Assembly (NCBI GenBank): GCA_945643635.1
Contig: CALZFC010000043.1
Coordinates: 3,157,501 to 3,221,500, forward strand
Direction: 5' to 3'
Origin: Allodiplogaster sudhausi
Taxonomy: Eukaryota > Nematoda > Chromadorea > Rhabditida > Diplogasteridae
DNA: 64,000 bases
This document shows, in pieces, positions 23,146 to 35,100 of this stretch. The notes beneath the pieces are model-generated. The model was not told the DNA's origin. It did not search any database and worked only from the letters and a program-made list of their open reading frames with translations. The position numbers were made by a program, and so were the translations under genes. The first letter of the stretch is position 1; each line of letters begins with the position of its first letter.

Positions 23146-26100
23146 TTCTGTGCGATGGCAGGGAGGAGCACATTCAAGGGTCAAGGGGGCGGAGCTTAGC
23201 TTTGAAGGGGCGGGCTTACTGTATGTCAGGAAGGAGGGGGCGGACAGAAGCTTTAAGTATCAAATATATAGGAAATGCCGAAATTTCTGCGAATTCTTCT
23301 TGCCATCAGACATGGTATGACTGTGCGAAGACCCGCTAAGATGAAGGGAGATCAAGGGTGATGTAATGCCCCCTCCTTATAAGTGAGACCTATCCGATCG
23401 TAAGCGGGCTATATACAGGCATCTCTAGCCCAGGCAAGCGGCTTTCGCTCATGATACACAACGATTATTCCGCAGTCTTAGCCGGCGGAATACGTTGAAA
23501 GAATTTTGGGCAGTTTGTACGAAACGTTCTCTAAGATTACACATTTTATTTGTCCCAAAGGATAAAATGGTGATGATTTTTTTAGCCATGTACCTTTTCT
23601 AGAAATTCAACAATCGTTCTAGAGACTTACATAGATTGGCAAGAAAGGAAATGGAGTACGTGGCAGATGGGAGCAGGACGACTGTTCAACCATGAAAGCA
23701 ACGAATCGCTTAGGGGACATTGCGTTGTGTTGAATGAATGAGTACTGTAGGGCACGGGCACATGACAGAAGAAATTGTTGAGCGACTGAGAGAGAGAGAG
23801 AGAGTTAGAGAGAAAACAGAGAGAGACGGAGAGAGAGAAAAGAGAGATAGAGATAAAAAGAGGAAGAGAGAGAGAGGGAGAGAAAGAAAGAAGAGAGAGA
23901 TAAAAAGAGAGAGGGACATACAGAGAGAGAGAATTGAGACGTGCATTATGTAATGTTGTGCAAGCATGAGTGCTAGCACGAGTGCAACATGTAATGCGCT
24001 ATCTTTACACCTGCATATTTCCTCCTCTTTGCTCTCTCCCCCTTCTCGCTCCTCTTCTCTCTCTCTCACTCTCTCTCTCTCTATCTCTCTCTCTTTCTCT
24101 CTCTCTCCCTCTCCTGCTCTACTTCTCCTTCTTCACTTCTTTGTAGCTTCGAATAGCTTCGTTTCCGTGCATCCTCACTGTCTCGTCCCTGTTCATGCAC
24201 TCTTTCTTTCCCTCTTTCTCTCTTAATCCCTCCAACTGCCAACCTAGCTACAAGAGTCCTTTCATGCCGAACGGTTGCTTGTCAAAGTCCTCTCAAGAGT
24301 GAGTGGGGAATTGAATTGCCACTCTCTCAGTCCAAACAAGTGATAAAAGTACCGATTGTGCAAGGCGATTAGGCGAAGAAATCAGATGACAAATCAGCAC
24401 TCCAAGCAATCAGAGAACACGGGAATGACGTCTGAAGGAATCCGTGAAACTCATGCTCTTCTATTCTTTACATTCCAGCTCACATTCACTCCTTTAAAAG
24501 TCATGCGAGAGTGGGTTCATTTCTATACAAGAAATAACAAAATTTTAATTCTGAAAATAAATACATACAAATATTGAAGACAATATGACTCTGAAGAAAC
24601 GGGCTTCGCTAGAATAAAGAATGATTCGAAGAATGGCAATGTTGCTCACAGCTCATCCCTCCACGCCCCTTCCTTGCTGCCAAAGTGACTCCATTCCAAA
24701 GATTCTCTGCTTGCTCCACCCGATTCACTTTCCAGCTTTGATTTCCTTATCCCTCCGATCCTTTCAATATCTGGATTCAACATGATTGGTGAAATCGTAA
24801 TGGGTCGAAAGTCGACAGCAGCAGCTGTGGAAGTTCCCCCGCGCATGATTTCATCATACTATTTTTTACTCTCTCGGCTTACTTTCTACCGTTTGTAGCC
24901 CCGCATGGATTTATCCTCGTGCAAATCCCGGGATATGACAGGCAGAAGCTGTGATTAGCTGTATCTGTCAGCAGTGATGTTGATCGGCTGGAGAGAATAT
25001 CTCTTTCTCTTTCTCATCTCCCTCGCACTCTCTCTCCCTATCGCGCACTCTCAACCCCTCTCTTTCTCTTCGTTATCTCTCCTCGGGATTGTAGGAGCTC
25101 ATCAACAGACAGATCCCCACAGGCAATGCCCTCGGGCAGTATTAATTGCGTATGCTTCTCTTACGCATAAGCGGCCTACTTGGGTCACCCGGCTAAGCTG
25201 GCCAAGGAAATCAACAAGACGTGAAAAGCCACTCTGAGTCTGCCTTTTCGCTATTCTCATGACAAGGAAAGTCAAACATCGAGAAGGCGGAGGAGGTGGA
25301 GGAGAGAGGAGACTGGAGGGGGAGAATGGGCAGGAGAGGGAGAAGGGCGATGGGGGGAGAAGCAGCGGCCAAAGCCGTGCTGCCGAATAGCCTCCAGGCG
25401 GTTTAGCCGTTCTTCAAAGATAGGGAATTCTCATAATCAGGATGATGGTATTAACACCCTCGTCGCCATTTCTGAGCAGAACCCGAAGGTAGGAAGAGTT
25501 TATCCTCCTCTACTTTCACTCTTCCCTACTACCGTAGTCCTGCGGGCGCCTACTGACTTTCCTCAATTTAATGCGCAATACCGACCATTTTCTGTAAGTT
25601 GCAAGGCGTAAAGTAGTGTTTGGAAAGAAGAGAGGAATATAATGGGAATAAAAGAGAGTGAGGGGAAAAGAGAGAGATTGAGAAAGACAGAGTGAGAGCG
25701 GGAAGGGAAGACAGAGTACCTTAAATTAAAGGAGGACAGTATTAAAATATGAAGAAGATCTTGCATAAATACGGGGTCCTCCATGGTATACTTTTGTGTA
25801 AATAGAAAAAAAATTAATAAGAAAGGAATAGGGAAGAAACTTTGGCTGCTACAACAACAAAGTACAACTGACATATCAGAATAAGGAGCTTTGAGAGAGT
25901 GGAAAGAGGAAGAGAGGAAACGTTAGTTTTTAAAAGGAAAATTCTGGCAGGCACAGAGTGACAGATCAAGTTGTCAGATATGTAGATACAGAGAGGCCTT
26001 CCAAGAAAAGGATCCCCAAATCGTAATGAAGAAATAGAGGGCGCAAAAAGGTGAAGATAAGGGACGAATCGACTAGAACGGCAGATGGATGAGATCGGAA

Positions 26101-26161
26101 CGCCTGCTTGGGTTCCAATCGGACATTCAGCGCCCTCTTAATTGAGAACAAGACAGAGAGC

Positions 26162-26203
<42 letters not shown>

Positions 26204-26541
26204 GAAGTATGTAAAACGAAGAAAGATGTAAACATTTTTGGCGCCGTTACACGGCAATTCTGGCTGATTTCAATATGCTTTCGCAGAGAGCTTTGACTCT
26301 TTCTGCTCAGCACACTCTAAATGTCCACCATTTAACTAGGCGAGATTGCAAATTGGGAGAGCACTTTGAACGATCTACCCGGAAATAATCTATTCTAATG
26401 GTTACGATGTGAGATATAAACTTGACATTCATGAATAACTCTCCAGAAGATGTTGCCTATTCGATTCAAATAATTGAAAAATTATTTTAAATATGTCTAG
26501 CAACAAAACAAAATTTTAAGTTTATTGTACATTACTTCCTG

Positions 26542-26592
<51 letters not shown>

Positions 26593-26738
26593 AGTGCGAT
26601 CGCTTTTTGATTGGACGCCCCACCGAAATGGCTGTGCGTATCATTTTGTTTGTTAAGCGGGAACTTTGAGGCGTCTCTTGAGAAAAGTAATGAGAATACG
26701 ACGAATGATAGGAGAGAGAGAGAGACAGAGAGAGAGAG

Positions 26739-26787
<49 letters not shown>

Positions 26788-27378
26788 GAGAGGAAGAGAA
26801 CAAGAAAGAGAAAGAGGACGACAGAGTAACAAAGATAGAAAGAGAAAGTATAGCCTATGAGAATAAGAAGGGTGGCAACGACAGCCGTTCAAGAGGCAAT
26901 GGATGATGCCATTCTTGGACTCTGTGTTGATGCGGGACGAGAGAGCTTGAGAGGCAGAGAAAGCGAGAGAAAGGGAGAGAGAGAGAGAGAGAAAGAGAGG
27001 AAGAAAGAGAGAGGCAGAGAAAGAGAGGAAGGGAGGGAGAGTTGGCAAAGTCAAAAATACGAGAATATAAGAGAAATAGAGATAAATTCTTGACGAGAGA
27101 AAGACAGCGAGAGAACGAAAAGCATAGGCTTGCTGAGCAGGAATTGTTCGAAAGGGACGCTCACATCCGTATCAGTTCTATCAGTACATATGATTGCACC
27201 AATTTATATTCCCTCTACATAAAACGTTTCAGGCTCAGGGAGAAGGCAACTAAACAAGTGAAGAAACAAACAACACGATAGGAGTGAGCTATCAGAACAC
27301 CGATATTCTCCGCCCCTCTCTTTCTCCTTCTCACTTATTATCTCCCTGCCTTTCTCTCTCTCACTCACTCACTCACTC

Positions 27379-27423
<45 letters not shown>

Positions 27424-27685
27424 CTCTCCCTCTCTCTCTCTCCCTCTCTCTCTCTCTCTCTTTCGCCCTTTCATTCTCTCGTTCTCCTTTGCTACTCACT
27501 TTTGAGCTTGAATGAAATGACGCAGGTAGGACAGCCACGAAATCAGCCGGAAAGGTAGCAGGAAACAAGGAAATGGAGAGATGCGCTTTCAGAATGAGAC
27601 AACTTCGGATCACCTACTTCCTAAGCGTCATTCTACTGCAATATTCACAAGTACATCATTTGACCATTTCCGCTCTCTCCTCTTT

Positions 27686-27716
<31 letters not shown>

Positions 27717-27914
27717 ACCCTATGTCTGCTTCCTCTCTCTCTCTCTAGTATGTACTCTAATATAATATCCCCATTTTCCCTGATGCACGGGAATAGTTGT
27801 ACAAAGTGGCAAAAGCACAAAGATCCATAAACTTAAAGTGCGTCATGCACGTATTCCGGAAATATGAAGTGCCACTCACCATATAGAAAACAAGTGCTTC
27901 GTGAATCAGAGAAA
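23146..27914. other. Gene-poor region with GA/CT tracts
   Basis: No gene was recognised. GA tracts: about 23789-23935, 26155-26205, 26713-26790, 26960-27040. CT tracts: about 24052-24110, 26548-26595, 27378-27470, 27690-27718. Isolated exon-like snippets on the plus strand (25098-25144 and 25176-25232, the latter ending HPAKLAKEINKT-stop; 25440-25489, DDGINTLVAISEQNPK before gtagga) have plausible splice edges but no consistent partners, so they are not called. Confidence 0.55.
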
Positions 27915-28055
27915 CTCTGTAAATGAAAATTAGCTAACTGGTAGGATTGTTGGCACAAGAAGGCTAACTGACAGGAGTTTGCCCGAAAGAAGGCTAACTG
28001 AAAAGATTGCGCACACCGGAAAGGCTAACTGGTAGGATTGTAACACACACTGCAG

Positions 28056-28710
28056 GCTGGCAAGGACATCTCTCGACCGAAGGCGCTGCTCAGGGATTTC
28101 AAGGAGCGCAATCAGAGGTGTGTGTAGTCTAAGTTTTGCTTCTATTTTAGATGATTGGGTTATTTTGTCGTTATTTGGAGTATTCTCTTTTTATTCGACG
28201 CGTTTAACTTCTCGGGTAGGATGTTGCTTTTCAGAATTTTCTCGTTGTCTACCCGCCTGAAAAGTGTGCGTCGAGGGAGGAGAAGCCGGAGTGTTGTCTG
28301 CCAGGTACTGCTCTTCTTCCGCTCTCCCTCCCGATCTTGAGCGGCAGTAACCAAACAGGTTTGCTTTATAGACGGTAAATTTGTGACTGAATGGTTCTCA
28401 TTATCATGCGCTTGTTATTTTCGGCCAATTATATGCTCATTATTCTCTTAGATGCGAATCGAGAGCAAGTATGCCGGCTCGTTTCGGGCGGCGCTACGGC
28501 TTGCTAATCAAGTCGCACCTCGAAGGCCTCATCGCACTCCATCTCCTCAGCCAAGCGCAACTCCGCCTTCACCTGCCAGAACGTCGCCGGTGAGGGCTCG
28601 TAGCGAGTCACCCCTGCCGTCTGTCTCAGGTTCGTAGTTTAAAGGAAGAGTCTAGCTATTCGATCGCTTGTTTTTCTGTAGATGAACAGGCGACCCCGAA
28701 ATCCTCGTAG
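28056..28710 (+). CDS. Unrecognised exon chain A, Arg/Ser/Pro-rich C terminus
   Basis: Four segments join in phase: 28056-28117, 28235-28304, 28452-28629, 28682-28710, ending at a TAG. The translation (112 residues, N terminus missing) starts GKDISRPKALLRDFKERNQR. It continues with a basic stretch (LKSVRRGRRSRSVVCQ) and then a Pro-Ser-rich segment with repeated TPSPQPS and ARTSPVRARSESPLP motifs. No family is recognised. The first segment directly follows the left inverted repeat, so upstream coding exons are absent or inside that repeat. An alternative reading of the third segment has a stop at the end of the same exon. It could be a captured host fragment inside a mobile element or the tail of a gene whose 5' part lies in the repeat-rich DNA to the left. 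Confidence 0.35.
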
Positions 28711-28861
28711 ACTCTATGATGCTTTTGCAGTCTTCATCTCAGCGACGTAAGTTCTGATATTAAAAGTTGAAATAGCATGCACCGTTGTTTTAAGATGTTT
28801 CCGCTTCCTAGGCGATGTGTTGACAATTTGTTCTCTTAAAATCTTTAAAAAAAACATTTAG

Positions 28862-29445
28862 GATGTGTCATCACAGCGGCGGATACGAAGGAGGGCGACC
28901 CCGAGTACTACTACGATGTCTTGTCTCTCCACGTCAGAAAAGCGCTAACGCATTGCTGGTAACCACACTCAATATGTTTTTTTTTCGGTTTTTGGTTATG
29001 AATTTTCAATAATTTCAGTGACAAGCTGCGCTGTACGCAAAAGAAGCGCAAAAGTAGTTGCCCATTCACTGCCTCCCCTTCCCGCGCAACCTCGACAGCT
29101 CGCACCCAGGGATTTCAAGAAGACGATGATTTGCTGAACACTGGGTTGGTTTCTTGCTCAGTCATTGCGTTGATTCATCCATAACTCCACGCTTGCTTCC
29201 GGTATATGTTTAATTTAAGCTACGGCAACCAGGAAGAATCGGTCGAGAACAATGAAAACTTCGCCCTTGACCAAGACGGCTACAGTTTTGGAACATGTCC
29301 GCGAGAAGATGATATGAGGTTATTTTTGAAAATGTCTGCGTTTCTAGATGAAAATCCATTCAGATACGAGGGAGCCAGTCCTCCGATCATTAGCCGGGAT
29401 GTCAATCGAAGTGGCCCGGTTCGACGGTATGTTAAATGGCAATGA
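28862..29445 (+). CDS. Unrecognised exon chain B, acidic C terminus
   Basis: Three segments join in phase: 28862-28958, 29019-29144, 29220-29445. They encode GDPEYYYDVLSLHVRKALTH, a cysteine-rich CCDKLRC turn, a basic QKKRKSS stretch, and a long acidic tail (ENNENFALDQDGYSF) ending in ISRDVNRSGPVRRYVKWQ before a TGA. No family is recognised. The last one and a half exons are repeated in the adjacent 497-bp copy (29703-29942), where a single amino-acid change (Ser to Ala) is seen. The start is not identified; the upstream 28682-28753 segment may contribute. It is marked partial. Confidence 0.4.
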
Positions 29446-30039
29446 TTGCTGTATGAATATTCATCTTAAAATTAAGAAGATGACTTATTTTTAGTCACTA
29501 TTATAAGAATACTTGTTGTTTTTCAATGCCGGTGACCTCTTCGCGCCAAAGTAGTTGCCCATTCACTGCCTCCCCTTCCCGCGCAACCTCGACAGCTCGC
29601 ACCCAGGGATTTCAAGAAGACGATGATTTGCTGAACACTGGGTTGGTTTCTTGCTCAGTCATTGCGTTGATTCATCCATAACTCCACGCTTGCTTCCGGT
29701 ATATGTTTAATTTAAGCTACGGCAACCAGGAAGAAGCGGTCGAGAACAATGAAAACTTCGCCCTTGACCAAGACGGCTACAGTTTTGGAACATGTCCGCG
29801 AGAAGATGATATGAGGTTATTTTTGAAAATGTCTGCGTTTCTAGATGAAAATCCATTCAGATACGAGGGAGCCAGTCCTCCGATCATTAGCCGGGATGTC
29901 AATCGAAGTGGCCCGGTTCGACGGTATGTTAAATGGCAATGATTGCTGTATGAATATTCATCTTAAAATTAAGAAGATGACTTATTTTTAGTCACTATTA
30001 TAAGAATACTTGTTGTTTTTCAATGCCGGTGACCTCTTC
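29046..30039. repeat. 497-bp tandem duplication of terminal exons
   Basis: Positions 29046-29542 and 29543-30039 are almost identical direct copies with a period of 497 bp. The only differences noticed are one substitution changing a Ser to an Ala codon and one A/C change at the junction. The copy boundary lies inside an exon, so the second copy lacks the start of that exon and is probably not translated as a separate gene. It is either a very recent duplication or an assembly artefact. Confidence 0.85.
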
Positions 30040-30517
30040 TTGTGCTACTTCTTCTCGTTGCCTTCAAGGAGCTTGTATAATTGCTTTTACTTCCATTCTG
30101 TACCATTGCTAATGCTGATTTTCCCTGTATGTTGTTGGTTTTCCTTCCCCCTTCATTCTATGTCGTGTGTTCGCTGCTTTTCCCTGTATAATATTGCTTA
30201 GAACAATCCCTTAGCCATGCGTTCACTTTTAGATCGTCTTTCTTGTAAAATAGGTGTTTTTATTGCTGTAAATTGGATCTCAGAAAGACGCGCGATATAA
30301 AGTGTGCTTCAGAATTCTGTTTAATACAAAGTGAAATATACAAACTAAAGTGAAGATGAATGGGAAGGTGCATGGTTACATTTACAAATAATGCCTGGTG
30401 CACCTAACGAAACAATCCTGCCAGTAAGCCTTCCTGCGCGCTTTTGGAAGGCTGATCGACAGGCGTGCTGACAGGCCTTCCACAATCCTGTCAGTTAGCT
30501 AATTTTCATTTACAGAG

Positions 30518-30629
30518 AGAGAAGGGAGAGGTGGGCGGGGCATCAGGGAACGAACGGAAATCAGTGATGGATAACGAGTTCAGCGAGACATTTGAAAGGG
30601 TTACGGTAGAGAAAATGACTGAGAGAGAT

Positions 30630-30664
<35 letters not shown>

Positions 30665-30683
30665 CAGAGAGAGAGATTGAGAA

Positions 30684-30721
<38 letters not shown>

Positions 30722-32111
30722 AAAGAAGAGTGAAACGAGAAGAAGAAAGACAAACCATTGCGAATGACAGATTTTGAATAAGAGGCGGATGGTAGACAAC
30801 GATGACAAGTGCGATACAGCCATCTGCATGTGGGTATCAATGGTTCTTTCCTCGCCTGTTCACTCTCTTTCTCTCTCTCTATCTCTCTCGCCCTCGTTCT
30901 CCATCTTTTTCTTTCTTTCTCTCTTTTTACCTGTACGTCTCTCTCGTCTCTCTCTCTCTCATTCTCTCCACTCCAACGCCTCCATTGTGTCAACTGGCGA
31001 ATCTTGTCAGAACAGAACGGTTTAGGCAGCCGATTTTTTCGAACGCTGAAAAGAGCATGAAGAAAGTGCAGGAGCAGAGAATTAAGGCAGAGATCGAAAG
31101 GAGATAAAGCTAGCGGAAAACGAAGGGTCGACAAAAAATGAATTGCAGAGAAGGGGAGAGAGTGAGGAAGAGGGTGACAGAGGAATAAGCAGAAGGTGTT
31201 CGGAACGGCAGAATTCGGTATGGAAAGAGGAGAGAGCGTGAAGAAGAGAGAGAAGCAGAGAGTAAAAGGAGAGATTTGTATCTTCGTCGGTTTGAATCCT
31301 TCAGCTGAACTGGCCTTGCACTTTTCACTCATCAACACCACGTCCTCCGTCCTTCTACATTCCAACTCGTTTCTTCCATTTTTCCTTCCTTCTCGAGGCC
31401 AAAGTCAGTCTTGAGAGATGGGGCAGTCAAAGTTGTTGGTTGAGATAACTCCACTTAATCGAACGGTAGGAGTTGTTAGTCGACAGAAATACAGTTGGCG
31501 AGATCATACATCAAGGCTGACGAAAGCGAACAAGGATGTAGTAAGATGAGAGAGAGAGAGAGAGAGACAGAGAGAGAGAGAAAGAGAGAGAGACAGAGAG
31601 AGACAGATAGAGGGAGTGAGAGAGAGAGACAGAGAGGGGGAGTGAGAGAGAGAGAGAGAGAAAGAGAGAAAGAGATAAGAAGATGATGGTTGAATGATTA
31701 TGAAAGATGAGCTTCCTGAAGTTCCTGCTGCAGAATCTACTTGTAAAAGCTTCCCTCTCGGGATCATGGCAACCTTTCTGACGCGCGAAAGACATAAAAT
31801 TCCTGTTTTTCAGGCAGGTCTTACACCCAAGAGTCAATTTAGTTGCTTAAGCAAATTTAATTCGAGGAAGAACAAGGACGATATGAATGCAATTTCGTCG
31901 TCTCAACCAAATTGCTATCCATTTCATTGGCCGTTCGTTAATGTTACGTTTACGAGGAGACTCCACGGAAAAGCATTTCACTCTCTTTCTCTTGCGGCAA
32001 CCGTTCCTCCCGATCCGACCTGCAGATAAAAGGAGGCTGAGAATTGCCCGTGTAGATGAAAGGGAGAGACTGAGACTGAGACAGAGAGAGAGAGAGAACA
32101 GAATGAGAGAG

Positions 32112-32152
<41 letters not shown>

Positions 32153-32165
32153 AGAATGAGAGAGG

Positions 32166-32220
<55 letters not shown>

Positions 32221-33152
32221 AGAGAAAGAGAGGAGTGGATGAGTTCGTGAGATAAATGAAGAGCGAAATGATCTGAATAGGAATCAGGCGGAGAAGGCCA
32301 CAAAGCGGATGAATTGACATGCGATTAGCTTCCCTCTGCGCTCTGAGAAGTGGAAAGAGTCCTTCATCAAGATTAAGAAAGAACATCAGTAGAATGAAAC
32401 GGAGAAAGGGCTTTATTACCTTCCATAAATACGACAAACTACATCAGAATTCGCTGATTCCATTTTTAACCGTATCCTGTCAAGAATTAAAATATCTTCG
32501 TCTTCTGATGAGAGAAAAAAACAAATCAAAAATATGGAAATCGTGACCGGCCGCCTCTTTAGACGCCCCAAGTACAAGAATGAGGATGCCCCCCCCCCAT
32601 TTTCCATTTGCATCCCAAAGTCGTCTTTTCTCAAGGCGAATTCGTCTTGTCGCTTCTTCCTCATTTGAATCCGATCACATTATCTGTTATTGCCTGTATC
32701 GAGACATACAAAATGGCATTGTCAGTTATCAGTTGAAAGGGGGAACGGAAAGTTCGCCTTGGGTGGTCTCAAAGAGAGACGAATAAATGATGACTAATAC
32801 AAACAGTTTGGTATGGGATTCCTTACTGAACTCCGTTGCCGTTGCTGTCAACGTCAGACAATGATTATATACAACAATTCCTCAATCCTTCTTCCTCTCA
32901 TTCTCTTCTCCTTTCAAATGCCGTTTCACAGAACAAAAAAAGAAAAGTTTAATAGAGCTCAGCACAAACGAGCGGAGATAGTACACATAACGAGTGGGCG
33001 ATAACCAGCACTGGTGAAACGATAACTGAGGGCATCTAACACACTACATATACCAACCAGGCTAGGTGATTCTTGGCGAATAAATATACGGCAGACAATA
33101 CCGTAAGGGGTGGGAAGATCCACCTTGGCTTTGACTTTGGCCTCCATCCCGA
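30518..33152. other. Microsatellite-rich intergenic region
   Basis: GA tracts lie at about 30625-30720, 31545-31680 and 32080-32225, with CT tracts at about 30860-30965. A poly-C run of 10 lies near 32589. Between tracts there are short open segments (for example 31694-32029 plus) without recognisable families or splice logic. Nothing is annotated as a gene. Confidence 0.55.
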
Positions 33153-34464
33153 TTAGGCGCCGAGCTGCTTGTAGAGGATCGGCACGTAGTCGTCGTATTC
33201 TGCCTCAACTTGCGATTTGCCAAATAGTTGACACTAATGCCAGACATTCCACTGCCATAACAGTTGATTCACCTTGTCCATTTCCAAATGAATGATACTG
33301 TCTAATCTTCCAGCTTCTGCACCTGGTAGAAGTTGCCTGCGACTGGCTTGCCGAGTGAGTGTTTCGCGACGAACTTGGCAGCCTTCCATCCGCCTCGCTT
33401 GTCTCCGGAAGTGTTGGTGAGTCGTCCGTGTTCGGGGTCTTCGATGCGAGAAGGCTGCTCGTACACGAGGTACACGTAGCGGTGGAGGCCTCAATCATGC
33501 AAGAATCAATCAGCAACGTTTTCTATGCTACGAGAATCTAAAGAATGCCAGCAAAGAAGCAATTCAACCAGCTCGAGTTTTCAAAAAAACCTCCAGTATT
33601 AAGAGTTAATAGAAGAAGACAAGAAGCGAACCAGTCTTGGGGGGAGGGCCCGAGCCGACGTACGCGGAGAGGACGTCTCCCTTGGCGATGTCGTTGCCCG
33701 GGATGTTCACCACCAGCCAGTGGTGCCACTCGCGGAACTTCGGCTCTGCTCGGGAAGGCGCGTCCGGATCTCAATTCAAGAAACAATAGTCATGTATCAT
33801 GTTATCGACTATTTTAAGTCGTGGTGAAATTTAAAATGCCCAATAAATATTTACTGGGTCTAGAAAATGAGAACAAGAAATAATCATTATACAGCTATAA
33901 TTTTCCAGGAAGCCAGAAAGTCAATTGCTCAACTACTGCTTAATGGATTCTAGAAGAATGAGAAGTGAACCGGTCATGATGAGAGTGTAGAGAGCTCCCT
34001 CCTTCGCAGGCCACGCTACAGTCGGCGGATTCTTGACCTGAGTCGGCGTCAGGACATTGCCCTCCGAGGCCTGGAGGAAGAAACAGACTCGTTCCAGAAC
34101 TCTGTCACATGCTTCGAATAACAATGGCATTGGTTCTGAGTAGGAAAATTGGCCAAGAAGCGGGCCAAGGGTCACAGCCGAAGAAAATTTACAAATCAAA
34201 AAGCAAAAAAAAATTCAAACTTCGACGCCGCTGTCGAATTTGACGGTTGCGAGCTTCGGTGGAGCGGTGTCCACGACATCCGGGACGATGCCGTGCTTCG
34301 AGAAGGATTCCATCGATGAGAAGCTCCTGGAATTAGTTCATGCATGGAAACTAACTATGTTAATGAGAAACAAACAGATAACTTCGATATAAGCACCTGC
34401 GGATGTATGAAATTGGATTGAAGCGAACTGCGAGAGGATAAAAAGTCGGCGGAGCAAAGGCCAT
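33153..34464 (-). CDS. Phosphatidylethanolamine-binding protein, copy 1, 6 exons
   Basis: Exons: 34397-34464, 34221-34326, 33971-34070, 33632-33769, 33323-33489, 33153-33203; 209 residues. The ligand-pocket motifs are present: [16 protein letters not shown], then [19 protein letters not shown], and a C terminus [19 protein letters not shown]. The family (RKIP, FT/TFL1-like) binds anionic lipid head groups and modulates kinases or proteases. The start chosen gives [13 protein letters not shown] with no hydrophobic signal. A longer upstream in-frame stretch to 34659 includes a Leu/Val-rich segment that could be a signal anchor if translated. Introns 3 and 4 end in TTGAG instead of a pyrimidine-rich CAG. 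The exon pattern (100, 138 bp) matches PEBP copy 2. Confidence 0.93.
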
Positions 34465-35100
34465 TTTATGGAGCAGCCAGGAAAAAGCGAAGGAGAGTGT
34501 CAACTGATTGAATTGGGGTGGCCAGCAACACACGAGAAGGAAGGACACAATTAACAAGAGATGGAGGAAAAGAAGAGGGATGCAAGGAAGATAGCACTGG
34601 AGTGTGCTGCGGCAGGCAGCAGCAGTACAAGATCGATTTATGGCGCGCGAAACAAACAAGGAAAGCGTAAACAGCGCATCTTTCTAGTGCTTTCTAGAGC
34701 AAAAGGCCGGGAAGAAAAACACAATTCAAACGAGAAAATAAATCAGTCTCCACTGACTTTTATACCAATGGCAGTGTCAGCAAGCATGGGCAGACTAATG
34801 AAGAAATCAGAAAAAGAGTGTGCTGACCGGCAAATGTTTGCAAGGACGGGCGAGGAAGCGCGTTGCAGAGAGAGAAGGGAACGGCCGGACAACAGACGCG
34901 CGAGCACTGCAGCCATTCGCGGGTCTGGAGTGAAGAGAGACTGAGGGAGAGCAGAGAAGCAGAGAAAGAAAGGAGACTGATTGCAGAACACAAAACACAA
35001 CTGCCAGAGACTACGCGAACACCAACAACACCAATTAAGCAACCGCACCACCCAACAACTGTTATGCACTGCGCATAAACCAATCTACATATAGGTATGC
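34465..35100. other. Intergenic region upstream of PEBP copy 1
   Basis: This is the presumed promoter and 5' UTR of PEBP copy 1 and the 3' UTR of the unrecognised gene at 35101-37570. No exon with splice support and no repeat array was seen. The longer alternative N terminus of PEBP copy 1 (to 34659) lies here. Confidence 0.5.

Larger units (their letters stand above)
27915..30517. repeat. 2.6-kb block bounded by inverted repeats
   Basis: The left boundary reads CTCTGTAAATGAAAATTAGC followed by TAACTG. The right boundary (30492-30517) is its exact reverse complement over at least 26 bp and continues imperfectly for about 100 bp. Each inverted end contains several copies of a unit of about 30 bp built on GGCTAACTGNNAGGATTG (four copies at left, 27931-28041). 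This subterminal-repeat architecture is typical of non-autonomous DNA transposons. The block contains the unrecognised exons at 28056-29445 and the tandem duplication. No clear target-site duplication was found because the right flank is a GA microsatellite. Confidence 0.65.

Noticed and set aside
22429..23184. 251-residue single open frame on the minus strand
   Set aside because: It runs through dachshund introns; the conserved domain is in other frames and follows exon boundaries.
25098..25232. Snippets resembling the C terminus of cofactor-dependent phosphoglycerate mutase (IPTG, then YLGHPAKLAKEINKT)
   Set aside because: The two pieces do not join in frame, the intervening 31-bp intron would be too short, and no upstream catalytic exons exist.
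25440..25489. Exon-like DDGINTLVAISEQNPK recalling SNAP-25 family
   Set aside because: Too short and without neighbouring exons; similarity may be chance.
33203..33322. Non-canonical acceptors (AA or AT) for the last PEBP introns
   Set aside because: Shifting the boundary to TTGAG|GC gives a canonical AG acceptor and restores the family FYQAEYDD sequence in both paralogs.
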